From Blakeslea trispora (lineage: Eukaryota; Mucoromycota; Mucoromycetes; Mucorales; Choanephoraceae): a DNA stretch of 48,221 nucleotides. Below the pieces are notes generated by a model. That model made no database searches. It had not been told where the DNA came from and saw only the letters and a list, made by a program, of their open reading frames with translations. Position numbers and translations under genes: made by a program. The stretch covers positions 1-48,221 of the forward strand of contig JAIWNE010000168.1 in assembly GCA_025331445.1 (NCBI GenBank). The letters are read 5' to 3'. Each line of letters opens with the position of its first letter. Position 1 is the stretch's first letter. Below are positions 11,030 to 22,855 of this stretch, one piece after another.

Positions 11030-11175
11030 CAGCAAATCCAGGCAATTTTATCCTTCCCCTTTTTTCTTGATGACTCTTCATGCTGAGCTGGAGCAAGAAC
11101 ATATTGACCATAAGTCCTATGATGTTCTAAAGCTGCCACTTCAACTTCCATTAATCTAGAGGCTATGAAGTTCAA
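11030..11175 (-). pseudogene. Short decayed coding fragment
   Basis: The minus strand keeps an open frame of about 48 codons containing MEVEVAALEHHRTYGQYVL and HEESSRKKGKDKIAWI before a stop at about 11031. It has normal amino-acid texture but no start, splice sites or recognised domain. It sits between two plus-strand relics and is best treated as debris of another element. Confidence 0.25.
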
Positions 11176-11269
11176 CTAGAGTTGTTCTTTTGTATTCTCA
11201 AATTTGAACAGCTTTGATTTAAAGATTTAGATTTCTTTATCTAACAAATATCTGTATAGCATAATTGAA

Positions 11270-11560
11270 TTAGCACCAAATGGAAACAGCAGCATACTTT
11301 TCAGCAACACTGCACGTACTGATGGTGTTTCAGTTGAATTTTTGTTCTACAGAAAAGCCCCTCATATCAAAGCTTTGATCTGGTTCTTGAGGATTTTGAC
11401 TTGTTCCAAGGTGAAAGACAAGTGTTTATCGCTGGATCCTGGGTAGAATATCCGTATTGACTACAACAGCCTATACAGTCAAAGTAACTTGAGGTATACT
11501 ACTAAGGAATACTATCACATCAAAGGATCAAGATCTTTACAGGTATTGTTTATTTACAAG
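11270..11560 (+). pseudogene. Relic of a TnpB/Fanzor-like transposase
   Basis: Three reading frames in series give the family's order of motifs. First comes TDGVSVEFLFYRK (about 11318-11356). Then DLVLEDFDLFQGERQVFIAG (about 11378-11435). Then LDPG followed at once by a stop, and NLRYTTKEYYHIKGSRSL (up to about 11540). A beta strand ending in xDPG is the first RuvC-like motif of TnpB and eukaryotic Fanzor nucleases. A following Lys-Glu-Tyr-Tyr motif is, as I recall, common in the Mucorales members. Frameshifts and the stop make it non-functional. The C-terminal RuvC and zinc motifs were not found. Confidence 0.4.
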
Positions 11561-12289
11561 CATTTATTTGTCCCATATAATGACTCAAATTAACTTTCTA
11601 TATTTCTCAATATTTCCCAGTCCGGCTGTAAATGGTAATGCAATACATGTTTTAACACACATAAAAAAAAGTGACTATATTCATTGTGCTTTATCTCCTT
11701 AGATTGAACTTTAAAAAACAAACCTCCTGTAGATCATGTGAACAAGATAGTGAATTAATATGATCTGCAAAGGTTTCATTCAGCCTGTTAAGACCCACTA
11801 GATGATAGCAACTCTGAAATTGAAAAAGCAATTTCGTAAATCTAAAGTTTGTATAAATAAGCCGCCGCTTTAAAAAAAAAGTTCCTCTTTCAAAATAAAG
11901 ATATTCTTAAAGTAGGAATTATACCATATAAACCATGACTGTGGTATCAAGGGAAGAAATGGCTGCTATTCTACTTTACTGTTGAGTGGGGTTAATTGGG
12001 TGCAGATAGGCTATAATAGAAGAGAGAAGACATACCATGATAGGTTACACAAATGAGTGATGAGAAGCTATTCACTGTCTTCTTTTGCTGTGTAATCCTA
12101 ATTTTTTATTATTATTATTATTACTATCATCCTAATTTTTTTGTTTTATTTTTATTTTACTTGTATACCTTTTTCTTTCTTTATTTATCTCTTTTTCTTT
12201 TTTTCTCTCTTTCTCTTTCTCTCTCTTTGTGTGCGTAATATTTGCGCGTCTATTTACTTATTAAATTATATTTCTTATTATAATAAAGA
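11561..12289. other. Upstream region of the Rac gene
   Basis: No gene seen. Nearest the Rac start codon is a long pyrimidine-rich tract (about 12085-12230: TTATTA repeats, then TTTCT/CTCTCT), a common feature of fungal 5' leaders. Spurious Phe/Leu/Ser-rich open frames through it are discarded. Confidence 0.5.
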
Positions 12290-13068
<779 letters not shown>

Positions 13069-13109
13069 TTTTATATATCACTTAATATCTCTCTTTTTTT
13101 TTTTAAGAA

Positions 13110-13200
13110 AAAGAAAATATATGTATATATATATAGGATATCTATATACATACACACATACACACTCTCTCACTCACACTCTCTCTCTCTCTCTTTCACC
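13110..13200. repeat. TA/CA/CT simple-sequence tract
   Basis: Runs of TATATA, ACACATACACAC and CTCTCTCT fill the 228-bp gap between the convergent Rac and nucleotidase genes. Confidence 0.85.
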
Positions 13201-13296
13201 CATACATACACATATACATATACATACATTACAATTTATGATTAATATAGACATATAAAAAGATTTTTAAAAAAACAAAGAATCAAATCAAATTGT

Positions 13297-14456
13297 TTAT
13301 TCTATATGATTCAAGATTTCTATGACTGGTTGCATATTAGCATCACCTTCAATCACTAAATCGAATGCGTCTAAATAAGATGTTTCCAAGGACTTGATGT
13401 CGTGGTTCAAAAACCCAATATTCAAGCATAAATCATGAGCTACACCTTGACTCATCTGAAGATCACCCAGACTATCACCCATCAGGACAACATTGCCTCT
13501 ATGCTTGATGGTATCATAATAGGGCGATGTTTCCAACTGAAATTCTGACTTGTTAAATACATGGATCAAGGGCTCTTTAAAGTCGATACAGATCTGATTG
13601 TCATCAAATACCATCATGTTGGAGACGATATGCATATTGTCATAGAATAGCCCATCTTTCTTTAGGATCTCCTCAATAATGTTGCCAATGCCAGCTGAAA
13701 ACACAAGGAAGGGTACTTGTTTATCTCTACAGTTGACCAATACATTTTCAAGACATGATCTTAACTCTATCTTGACATTCTTGGCCATCGTCTCTAAATC
13801 TGTTTTTTATCTCTTATTAATACGCTATTGTTTCTTTCTGCTATTCCCTTACCATGCTTTGAGATCTTTTGAGCAATTAGGCTCTCATGAGCCTCAATCC
13901 ACCATTGTTGCATATAAGGCACTTTCTCATCGTGTGTCATTGTATGATCGATTTCAATAGGATAGTATTTGTTGTAGGTACGAGCTGTATCTATTTTATA
14001 CTGGTAACCTGTCAGCCATTTACTTTGCTTCTGACACACTCTCTCTCTTACTTACTTGCTCAGTTAAAAGACCAGAGCGAGCAGGAATACCATGAGAAGA
14101 AGAGTTACGTTCGAGTGCATCTGTCTCTTGATTACGAACCCAATGACGAGACATGGTCATGTCAAAGTCTAGAGATCATCACAAACAAATTAAAAAAAAA
14201 TAGGGCTTAAAATTACGTTTTTTGTTTGTTCGTAAAACCTAATGGCTCTCTTACCACTGATAAAATGTAAATTATGACGACCATCTGTAATTATCTTTTG
14301 TAACTTCTCGACAGTGCCAGACACATTCTTTATCCTGACAGTGGGAATCCTTAATAAAGATTCGACTTTAAGAATGATTCAGTATAAATTGACAACAAAA
14401 TGAGCATTTACTATTTTTTTTATTTTTTTACCTAATGCTTGAGCTACTTTAGACAT
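13297..14456 (-). CDS. Pyrimidine 5'-nucleotidase (HAD, UMPH-1 family)
   Basis: Cytosolic HAD phosphatase expected to dephosphorylate pyrimidine nucleoside monophosphates. Minus-strand exons are 14432-14456, 14255-14365, 14056-14168, 13853-14030 and 13297-13799; 309 residues, close to NT5C3 enzymes. Motif I is DFDMTMSRHW (Asp46 nucleophile, Asp48 acid/base), motif II VFSAGIGNIIEEIL, and motif IV GDSLGDLQM. All are characteristic of this family rather than of HAD enzymes in general. No signal or targeting sequence is evident. The gene converges on Rac. Substrate preference is inferred from the family only. Confidence 0.9.
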
Positions 14457-14589
14457 GTTATTTGTTTATTCGTTTTTTTTTTTTAAAAAAAAAGAAAGGA
14501 ATGAGAGATAAAGATAAAAAAAAAAAAAAAAGTGAAAAAAAAAAATGAGATAATTTCATTTTCAGGAACCAACCAGACACAGCATAAAT

Positions 14590-17500
14590 CTAAAAAAGAT
14601 CAGCAACTACACCAATGACTTTAGGCGGAAAATCGCGTTGACTCATTTGATCTAAAATAGCCTTGGCTGCTTCTATTTGATCATTATGCAGATAAGCTTG
14701 AATCATGGCTTCATAACTACTAGGCTCACGAACAACCATGCACAATGTTGTCTTGTCATCCGACATAGCCTGAAAGATAGCCTTGGCTTTCGTCAGTTGG
14801 CCCTGTTGACCATAACCACGAATAAACAAGTTCTCGATATAGGGAGACCGGCTCCTCTGTAATCGCTTATCTTGACACATATCTTCATGATAGAGTTGCT
14901 CAGCCTTTTTCAGTTCATTGTTACTGATCCAGGTATCAATCATGGCCTGATAAACAGCTTCATCTGGATCGATCTTGACTCGCTTCATAGTCTGAAATAC
15001 TCGCTCAGCACTCTGTACATCACGCTGAAGAATGCCATAGGAATAGATCAAGGTAGCATAGTGCGTTGCCTGTGGGTAGAGATGATCACGTTGGGTCATC
15101 TCACTTAATAGTTTATGCGCCATAGGCATATCGTAGGGAGCAATATGGGTATAGGCCTCCATCAGGAGCTTATAGCTATGAGGAGAAGGTCTGATATGAC
15201 AGCGACGCATTTCAGTAAAGTATTCAATCACACGTTCACGGTTTGGCTGTTGACGAACATAGAATTGCATCATGTTGTTGAATGGTCCTACCCGAGGCTG
15301 ATAGAGAGGAGAAGCCAACATTTCGGCAAACAAGCGACACGATTGATGCTCTGACCCTGAACGTACACTGGCAGAGATGATGGCTCCATACGTGATTGAA
15401 TTGGCAGGTACAGAAAACAGTTGCATCTCTTCAAACAGAGCAAGAGCAGTGTCTAGCTTCCGAGCCTTGGCTAGCTTGGAAATCACAACATTATAAAAGA
15501 AGGTTGTTGGCTTAACATGGTGGCGCTTTGCTTCGTCGTAGATGGCTAGGGCATCCGCTGCCTCATCTGTTGCACATTGAGCACTACCTAGTAACATACT
15601 GGCATAGCCTTCACTATCAGGTGAAAACCCCATGGCCTTGATTCGATCGTAATATACCCGGGCTTTTGTCATCTCGCCCTTTTGTGCATAACAGATCAAT
15701 AGGCTATTTGTCACTCCATAGATGGCCTCGTTCTTTAACTCGATATCAGTTATATCCTTGAAGGAATAGATGGAATTGTTATAGATAGTCAGGGCTATCG
15801 AGAGTGCACCTTGTTTGCCTGCTAGTACAATAGCATCACGCATCATATGTGGTAAAGGGATTAAAGATTGACAGATAATTTGATTTTCAAAGATCTCAAT
15901 GGCTTCCCCATAATGACCTCGTTGAACAGCCTGAAGGATGGCATGAGAAGCAGCTTCGACTTCAGATGTACAGGCAAATTCAGTTTCAGAGAGGCTATCT
16001 TGATCGTTTACAATTTCAATAATCACATCGCCATCATCACGTTCTTCTGTCAATTCAGTCTCTTCTGAAAAGCTCTCATCTAGAGAAACAATAGCTGTTC
16101 TCCACCGTGCTTCAGCTTCTTGATGACAATAGGATCGTAATTGTGCAGCTACATAGTCTGATAGTTCTGAACTGATGGCGATGCGCAATTGACGCATATC
16201 TTGAAGGAGCTGGAACACAGCTGTCTCCAGATGAGAGGGTTTGCTCGTGCCATAGACAGCAAAAGAGGATTCCAATAAAAGCTGGTAGTCTGCAGGACTC
16301 AACATAGAATGCATCTCAAGAGACTGGTCAAAGTAAGAATCGATGAGCGTTTTGCACATGATGTTTAGAGAAGATTCGGAACTACAGGAAGTTGCTTTGA
16401 CATGGCGCAAGATAGACATGATGCGATGCATTACTTTTAATACTTGATGGATGGTGGTACAATGAAGCACAATCTCAAGTGCAGCATCCATGAGAGGATG
16501 TACGCCCTTGGTAAGAGAACGGACAGACATGACCTGTTCCATCAGATCAAGTGCCTGTATGGCTTTTTCTATAGAATCCGATTGTGCCAAACGACTAATG
16601 AGACGTTCGGCCAGGATAGGGTCTGGCTCCAAGTTAGCTTGAGTCATGTCATCAATCACTACCAATGCTTTGTCCAGGTCATCATGAGCTAAACAGAGTA
16701 AGGCGTAGTTGGCCAGATTGCCATAGGCTTTACTGATATCGGTCTTCCTTAGAGCATCATAGATACGAGTTGCCTCAGGCCATTGATCTGCTTGACAATA
16801 AGTAGAGAGAATGGGACCGTAACTACTGGCATCAGGCAAAGGGCAATTCTTGTTGTCTTGATGACCCTGTATAAGACGCTCTATCAGTGCTTCAGCTGCC
16901 TCCATCTGATGTTGGGCACAGTGATGTCGAATAATAGAGTTATAAGGGATACAGGTTGGTTGGATGTGATGCTGAACCATATCATGTTCTACTATACGTA
17001 AGGCAGCATCTAACATACCACATTTCAAATGGCAATCAACCAACGCGTTGAATATATAAGAGGCATCATGAGGCCCTAATGTACTCTTGACGTGACTATA
17101 GACATCATAGTAGTAGAGTGCTACTTGAATATCCCCAGCACGACCAAAGAGATTAATCAAGGCTGCATAAGTTGCTGAGTTGGGTTTTGCATGAACATCA
17201 GGTCGTTCAAGTTGACCATAGACAAAATGAGCATCTGCAGTATTACCATAATGAGATAAAACACGTAAGAGTTGATTAAAGAGTTCAACCTCAAAAGAAT
17301 AGATAGCTATACCATCTGCAACAGCATGATGAAAGATAGCCAGGGCCATGGTCAAGTTGCCTTCAGCTTCCAACAGTCCGACATCTTCATTGTGATGTCC
17401 GATTCTGACTGACTGACGCTTTAGCATGGCTATAGTCTTCTGGACTTCAACGTCGCGCTTACAAAGTGAGCGAATCATGAGCACATATGTATAGGGACTT

Positions 17501-18041
17501 GGTCGAATTTGATAATGAAGCATCTCATGATAAACTAAACATATAAGGTCAATTCGTTTTCTGTTTCCTAAAGAAAACACTTACGTTTCAACATTTGAGT
17601 CAAAGGCGTTCCTTCACGACGAAGAAGAATATGTGCTTCCAAGACGAGATTAAAAGTATGATGTGTCAACTGAATCTTGTTCTTTTTCATAGACATAAAC
17701 TCGTTCATGACCATACGTAGATTACCATTGCGCTTTGCGGCGAGAATACGATGGTTACATTCATATGTTGGACTGTTTTTCTTTTTGTTGTAATGTTTAG
17801 CAGAAGAAACTGAAGAGGCAATAGGTGAATTTGGAGGCGTCAACAAGGGTTCTTGTGGATCACCAGGCAAAGATTTGCTCGATTCAGAAGGCGATAACGG
17901 TCTGTTCCGGACATGGTTTTGTTTGATTGGCTTTCTGGATTGATTCTGCTTTGGTTTGTTTGAATCAACTGTATGAATCATAAGGTGAGGCATAGTAGAG
18001 GGGGACGTTTCCAACATAACACAAGAAAAATAAAGAAACAA
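14590..18041 (-). CDS. Pentatricopeptide repeat protein, large
   Basis: Two exons, 17585-18041 and 14590-17534, give up to 1,133 residues. The intron is 50 nt (17535-17584). The first ATG gives MFLYFSCVMLET; later ATGs at METS or MPHL positions are equally possible, so the start is uncertain. The body is a long array of about 35-residue helical hairpins of PPR type (for example SVTYGAII-like steps ITYGAIISASVRSG, ATYAALINLFGRAGD and AVYQAMIDTWISNNE). An acidic spacer rich in Glu/Asp interrupts it near the middle. PPR proteins bind single-stranded RNA, usually organellar, and a mitochondrial role in transcript processing or translation is the family expectation. The N-terminal 100 residues are Ser/Pro/Lys-rich. 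No specific orthologue is recognised. Confidence 0.88.
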
Positions 18042-19611
18042 ATAGAAAATTGAGCAAGTGAAAAAAAAAAAAAAAAGAAAAAAATATTCAAGGAAAACAC
18101 TCTTTATTTATAACAATGAGTAAACTAACTCTTATGTGTCCCACACATCTTATCAGATTGATTTCTCCGCTTTATTTTGGTGTACAAGAAAAAGTTTTGA
18201 AACGGCTTTCGAAAGAAAGGAAAAGAGAGGGAGAATGGGATCAAAAAAAAACCTCAAGATCAGATAAGCTGTAGTTACTTTTATCCTTCTTGGAAAAAAT
18301 AAACAAAGCCTTTGGTTACTGTTTGCCAAGAAACAAGAAGAAGAAAAAAAAAAAGCTGGAGAAGACGGAGCTTGTCTGCATCTCAAAAAAAAAAAGAAAT
18401 CTTATCAGATCCTTTTGCAAACAAAAGGAAAAATATTTTTTTTTTTTCAACAAAAGAAGAGTTTGACTACGCATTCATGTTTTCCCTTTACTGACTTTTT
18501 GTCCTATTGTTGAGCATATGCTTATTTGTACACAGCTAAGGCTCGTTTAGTAAATCAATCAACAGTAAACTAGAGTACCTCAAAATGAAAGCATTTGATG
18601 TTTTGAGTTAGTTTTTAAATAAAGGATCTGATAAGAAAAACATTTAACTGAGTCATCGAATAAAAGAAGGGTGGGAAATAACAAATGAATCAGGCATGTG
18701 AGAATCCGTCTTCACCATAAATATATCCCACTCTTTTAACAAACAAAAGAGAAACTTAATAGTAGTTTTGACTTTGAGCAAATACAAGATTATCTTATGA
18801 TTGACGCTTAGTTTGTTATAGAAAAATCATTGATTCACCTTAAACATGTATCAAAAAAATTTAGCGGGCAATGTTACCCTGAATCACACACAAAAAGGCA
18901 ATTACAGATTTTTTTTTTTACTCAGGTCATCCAATAAAGTCTCAAAATGTTATCAGATCTTTTGATGATAATAGTAGAAAAAAAAATCTAGGGGGGTTTG
19001 TTATAGCTAAAACAAAGAATTTTTATATAGACCAAGACTTTTATTTCTTTATACGAAAAAAAAGGACTTTCTATATGTGTCTAAGAAAAATTGATATCCT
19101 ATTTCGCTTCTAAGCTCTATCAACATAAACCATACGTTTCTGATAAACAAAAGAAACAGTAGCATACGCATGTTTGTAAACTTGTTTTGAAATAGAGGTA
19201 GTTGTAGCTTTTGGTTAAATTTTATGGTTTCTTGAAGCATTCCATATTAGTAAGCTTTCTTCATAAAAAAAATAAGCAAAAAAAAAACGGTTTACACCAA
19301 AGTGTCATGAAACACATAATATAAAATGAAATCTATATCTTTGACAATGTTCTGCTTGTTATGCTGGTGTTAACAGACAAGCCTTCAAGAGGATAGCAAG
19401 TGAGAATCATCATAAGATTGATTGATACTTTTGTTAAATGTTCTCATTTTTAAAGTCAGCCAATACCAGTGCTTCTTACTCTTGCCGACAAGTCATGTGA
19501 CTGCATACGTATATAAGTCAAATACGTATTTGTTGAAATCTTTTGCACATTGTCTCTTTCTCTCTTTTTCTTTAAAAATCAGTTATTCAAAGCGTTCTTT
19601 CTTTATCGGAG
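18042..19611. other. Divergent intergenic region between PPR and F-box genes
   Basis: About 1.57 kb with no supported gene; AT-rich with many A/T runs. It must contain promoters for both neighbours. A TATA-like GTATATAAG lies near 19508-19516, about 100 bp upstream of the F-box start codon, flanked by two copies of ATACGTAT. Confidence 0.45.
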
Positions 19612-21396
19612 ATGGATCTGACTTCTTTGCCTCATGAAATACAGATACAGGTGTTTGAAGAGCTTGTCGATTTCAATATTAATGAGTGTCAATGCGTCAG
19701 CAAAAGCTGGTTGGCCTTAGCCCAACCAACCATGTATAAGTCCGTTAGTTTGGGAGGGGATTCGATGATCTGCTCGTTCTTAGAAACAGTTTCCACTAGC
19801 AATTATCGGCCTGGACGATATGTCAAAAATCTAGATATATACTACAGCTTTCTCGAATCAGTTGATGAACGTGGTCATTCCTATGGCGATAATGCATTAT
19901 GGTATGCAGAAAGGGTATTTGAAAGAATAGCAGCATATACACCAAACTTGCAAGCATTAGAAACTCCACTCACAAGTAGCTATCTCTGGAGAACCATTCA
20001 GCGCATACAATCAAAAGGACATTGGAAATTCCTAAAAAACCTATCATGTCCTCAAAAAAGCGAAGAACTAGAAGATTACATTGATCTAGTCATTTCCATG
20101 AAAGATAAGATTGAGCAAGTCAGTATATTCCCAGAAATATCAGTCCATACTCAATCTGTAGACGAACTAGACATCTTTTGGAATTTAGACTCTGATTTTT
20201 ATAGAACAAACTACCGCAAAATATTAAGACATCTTCCTCAGTTTACTCGCCTGAAGAGCATAGATATCGTAATGGACGAATCAATGTGGATACACCAACT
20301 AGACGAATGCATAAATGCATGCCAAACAAATGTGGAACGACTTGAAATTGACTCTTCATTTGTTGATTCACCTGATGATGCTTCCGAGACTTCAAATATA
20401 GTACCAAATCAAACGATACTTTATTTGAGTTTCACTGGCCGTTTCTTTTCAGAAAAAGACCTTGTTTACATTATGGACAAATTTGTAAGCTTAAAAGAAC
20501 TACATATCTCGTGTGAGCCAAGCCTTTTTAGAAGTCATTCAAGTTTTTCATTTGGATCAGCAACTCTCCTTCGGCTAGGCTGTTATTTGAAGACACTGAA
20601 CAAGTTCTCCATTCGTGGTTTGTCTTTTAAAAAAATGAGCCACTTCATTCGTATAGTTCATGATATCGCTGTAGAAGGCGACACAACGATAGATACTAAG
20701 ATAGCTAAATCCTTTGAAAAAGTTGCTCACAAATCTGTTAGTCTCCGCTATAGTCGAGGTAAAACATCAGAATTCAGCATTACATCCCATATATACTCCA
20801 GTGATATAGCAAAAGAAGAAGTTGATTTACCGTTTGCTTATCAAAGACTTACAGAGCTGTCGCTTATTGAAGAAACGTCTGTCAATAGCGAAATGTTTCC
20901 TGGTATACTGTCGATAGATACCAAATACAGAATAGATGGTATCCTGAAAAACTGTACTAGATTAAAGAAACTGTATATAAACAACGTGTTCTTTGCTTCA
21001 CCTGCACCACCTATTTTCAATCACTCGATTGAATGCCTGGTCTTTATCAATTATAATTGTGATCCATTGCATCTAGAGCAGTTGCTAGCTCAGCTCCCCA
21101 ATGTGAAAGCTCTTACCTTATCGAACTCGTTTATAGATAGCGGCGAAAACGAAACTCCCAAGTTTAAAATCAACTTGGAGCATAACCAGTTGGACGAGCT
21201 CACTTTTGATACTTTGGGCTCAAATGGTTTCAGTCTTAAAATAGCCACACCAACTGACACTGTGAATTTTAGATTCGCCAAATCTCTTCAACAAATTCCA
21301 AAGCTAGGTCGACCTGATATTCATATCATCTTAGGTCATGTCAAGAAAGTTAACTTGGATCCGAATTCTCGTAGGCCACTTCGTGTAGTCTTGTAA
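19612..21396 (+). CDS. F-box protein with degenerate leucine-rich repeats
   Basis: An intronless frame of 594 residues. The first 45 or so residues form an F-box (LTSLPHEIQIQVFEELVD ... CQCVSKSWLALAQP), which in this family binds Skp1 in an SCF ubiquitin ligase. The rest shows irregular leucine-rich strands such as VKNLDIYY, LKSIDIVMD, LKELHIS, LKKLYINNVFF and VKALTLSN, suggesting an LRR-like substrate-binding solenoid. Fungi of this group carry many such F-box/LRR paralogues, so the target cannot be inferred. The start is the ATG directly before the F-box. An upstream TATA-like element sits about 100 bp away. Nothing suggests damage, although a transposon fragment begins about 350 bp downstream. 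Confidence 0.85.
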   Translation: MDLTSLPHEIQIQVFEELVDFNINECQCVSKSWLALAQPTMYKSVSLGGDSMICSFLETVSTSNYRPGRYVKNLDIYYSFLESVDERGHSYGDNALWYAERVFERIAAYTPNLQALETPLTSSYLWRTIQRIQSKGHWKFLKNLSCPQKSEELEDYIDLVISMKDKIEQVSIFPEISVHTQSVDELDIFWNLDSDFYRTNYRKILRHLPQFTRLKSIDIVMDESMWIHQLDECINACQTNVERLEIDSSFVDSPDDASETSNIVPNQTILYLSFTGRFFSEKDLVYIMDKFVSLKELHISCEPSLFRSHSSFSFGSATLLRLGCYLKTLNKFSIRGLSFKKMSHFIRIVHDIAVEGDTTIDTKIAKSFEKVAHKSVSLRYSRGKTSEFSITSHIYSSDIAKEEVDLPFAYQRLTELSLIEETSVNSEMFPGILSIDTKYRIDGILKNCTRLKKLYINNVFFASPAPPIFNHSIECLVFINYNCDPLHLEQLLAQLPNVKALTLSNSFIDSGENETPKFKINLEHNQLDELTFDTLGSNGFSLKIATPTDTVNFRFAKSLQQIPKLGRPDIHIILGHVKKVNLDPNSRRPLRVVL

Positions 21397-21743
21397 ACAG
21401 CAAGAGAAAAAGTATACGACATAGTAGAAGATATTAGAAAAAAAAAAGTCATATGCATACTGCCTACAAGAGAAAAGAAAAAGAAGCTAGTTGCGTTCTT
21501 TGTTCCTCATTTAAGTTTTTTTTTAGTTGTTTATATAATTGATCCAAATAATTAAATCATTATTATGAAGATAAAACAGTATCCACCTTTGATAGACAAG
21601 GATGCGTATGCAGCCATTTACCATTGTGGTGTAATCACTTGTAGAAGAGACGATACGGATGTAGACTTGGATTTTCAGTAAAATGAAATGAAAAGTAAGG
21701 ATAACCCCATTGAAAAAAAAAAAGACATATTAAACTCTTAAAG
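21397..21743. other. Intergenic between F-box gene and Tc1 fragment
   Basis: 3' flank of the F-box gene, AT-rich, with no gene. It ends at the TA dinucleotide (21744-21745) where the Tc1-like element begins. Confidence 0.5.
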
Positions 21744-22828
21744 TACAGTGGCACAAGGTTTTGTTTCGGACAATCAAAAAATTATTTATCTTCTTTCTTG
21801 ATCACTACTTCAATAAACCTTTTGTTACCCATTTAAAACTACTCTAATCTCAAAATGCCTAAAGTTACAAACACTACTAAGCGTGGTCCTTACAACGAGC
21901 GCAAAGAGGAGAAATATTGGGAGTTTTCTATCTCAATCGCGCCGGTCATTCTCAGCGTGAGATAGCTGAGCTTGTTGAACTACCTCTTTCGACTGTGAAC
22001 AGTATCATTGCTCGCATCAATAAAACAGACTCACCTCTGCCTCGCACCTCTTCTGGAGCACCTATGAAAGTCGATGAAAGAGATTTGAGACACTTGCGGT
22101 CCATAGTGACCAAGAATCCTTTCTTGAGCTTTGATGGTGTCAAGCATGAATTGGAGAAATTTGGTGTCAACGTCTGTAGGGCGACAGTTATCGAATATCT
22201 CCGTAGTATGGGTTTCGGTTCTTACTACGCCAAGAAGAAGCCTGCGTTGACATCACAGCACAAGCAAAAACGCTTGGAATGGGCCCGGAATCATGTCAAT
22301 TGGTTCACTGATCAATGGGCCAGTGTCATTTGGTCAGATGAGTCTCGTTACGAGATAGAAGGACATCGCGGCGGCCTGAGAGTCATTAGACAGCAAGACC
22401 AAGCCTACAAAGAGGAGCTCACAGTTCCTACCAAAAAGTTTGGTAAAGGAAGTGTGATGCTGTGGGGTTGTTTTTGGAGAGGTGGAGCGGGGCCTCTTGT
22501 GTTTGTGGATGGCTCAGTAGACTCTGAGCGATACATCCAAATTTTGGCTGATCACTTCCAGCCATGGCTCTTGGATCTTCAAGCCAAGGAAGACAGAACC
22601 TTCGCTTTCCAAGAAGACGGCGCTACATGCCATACTGCTGCTGCTACTCGTGCTTGGAAGACTAGGCATATGATCAATGGCTTTGAGTTCTGGCCTGCAC
22701 AAAGCCCAGACTTAAATCCCATTGAGCATTTGTGGTGGGCTCTTGAGTTGAGGATTGAGAGTAGACGACATACGGTCCAAAATGCTGCCCAGTTGAAGGA
22801 GCTTTTGCTAGAAGCATGGAACGAGATT
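21744..22828 (+). mobile_element. Tc1/mariner element, truncated at the 3' end
   Basis: A target-like TA at 21744-21745 is followed by CAGTGGCACAAGGTTTTG, a typical Tc1 terminal repeat start. The transposase gene follows from 21855. Neither the matching inverted terminus nor the usual last 35 or so transposase codons are present downstream. Recognisable transposon sequence ends at about 22828, within the codons for AWNEI, and is followed at once by host gene sequence. I read this as a 3'-deleted insertion. Confidence 0.8.
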
Positions 22829-22855
22829 CTCTCTTTTCAGCATGACATCTATTAA
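21855..22855 (+). pseudogene. Tc1/mariner transposase, frameshifted and C-terminally truncated
   Basis: The ATG at 21855 opens a frame (RGPYNERK) that runs into a stop, while the main frame (21917-22855) continues the same protein. A one-base loss in the A run near 21900-21903 explains the shift. The main frame has an HTH (HSQREIAELVELPLSTVNSI), a second DNA-binding region, and the DDE residues: Asp of IWSDESRY, Asp of FQEDGATCH and Glu of SPDLNPIEHLW. The normal C-terminus after EAWNEI is missing; LSFQHDIY is read-through into adjacent DNA. With the shift and truncation it should not be active. Confidence 0.85.

Noticed and set aside
17564..17584. A 17-nt intron in the PPR gene, ending at the first downstream AG.
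   Set aside because: The same donor with the acceptor at 17535 gives a normal 50-nt intron, keeps frame and yields a good PPR helix.
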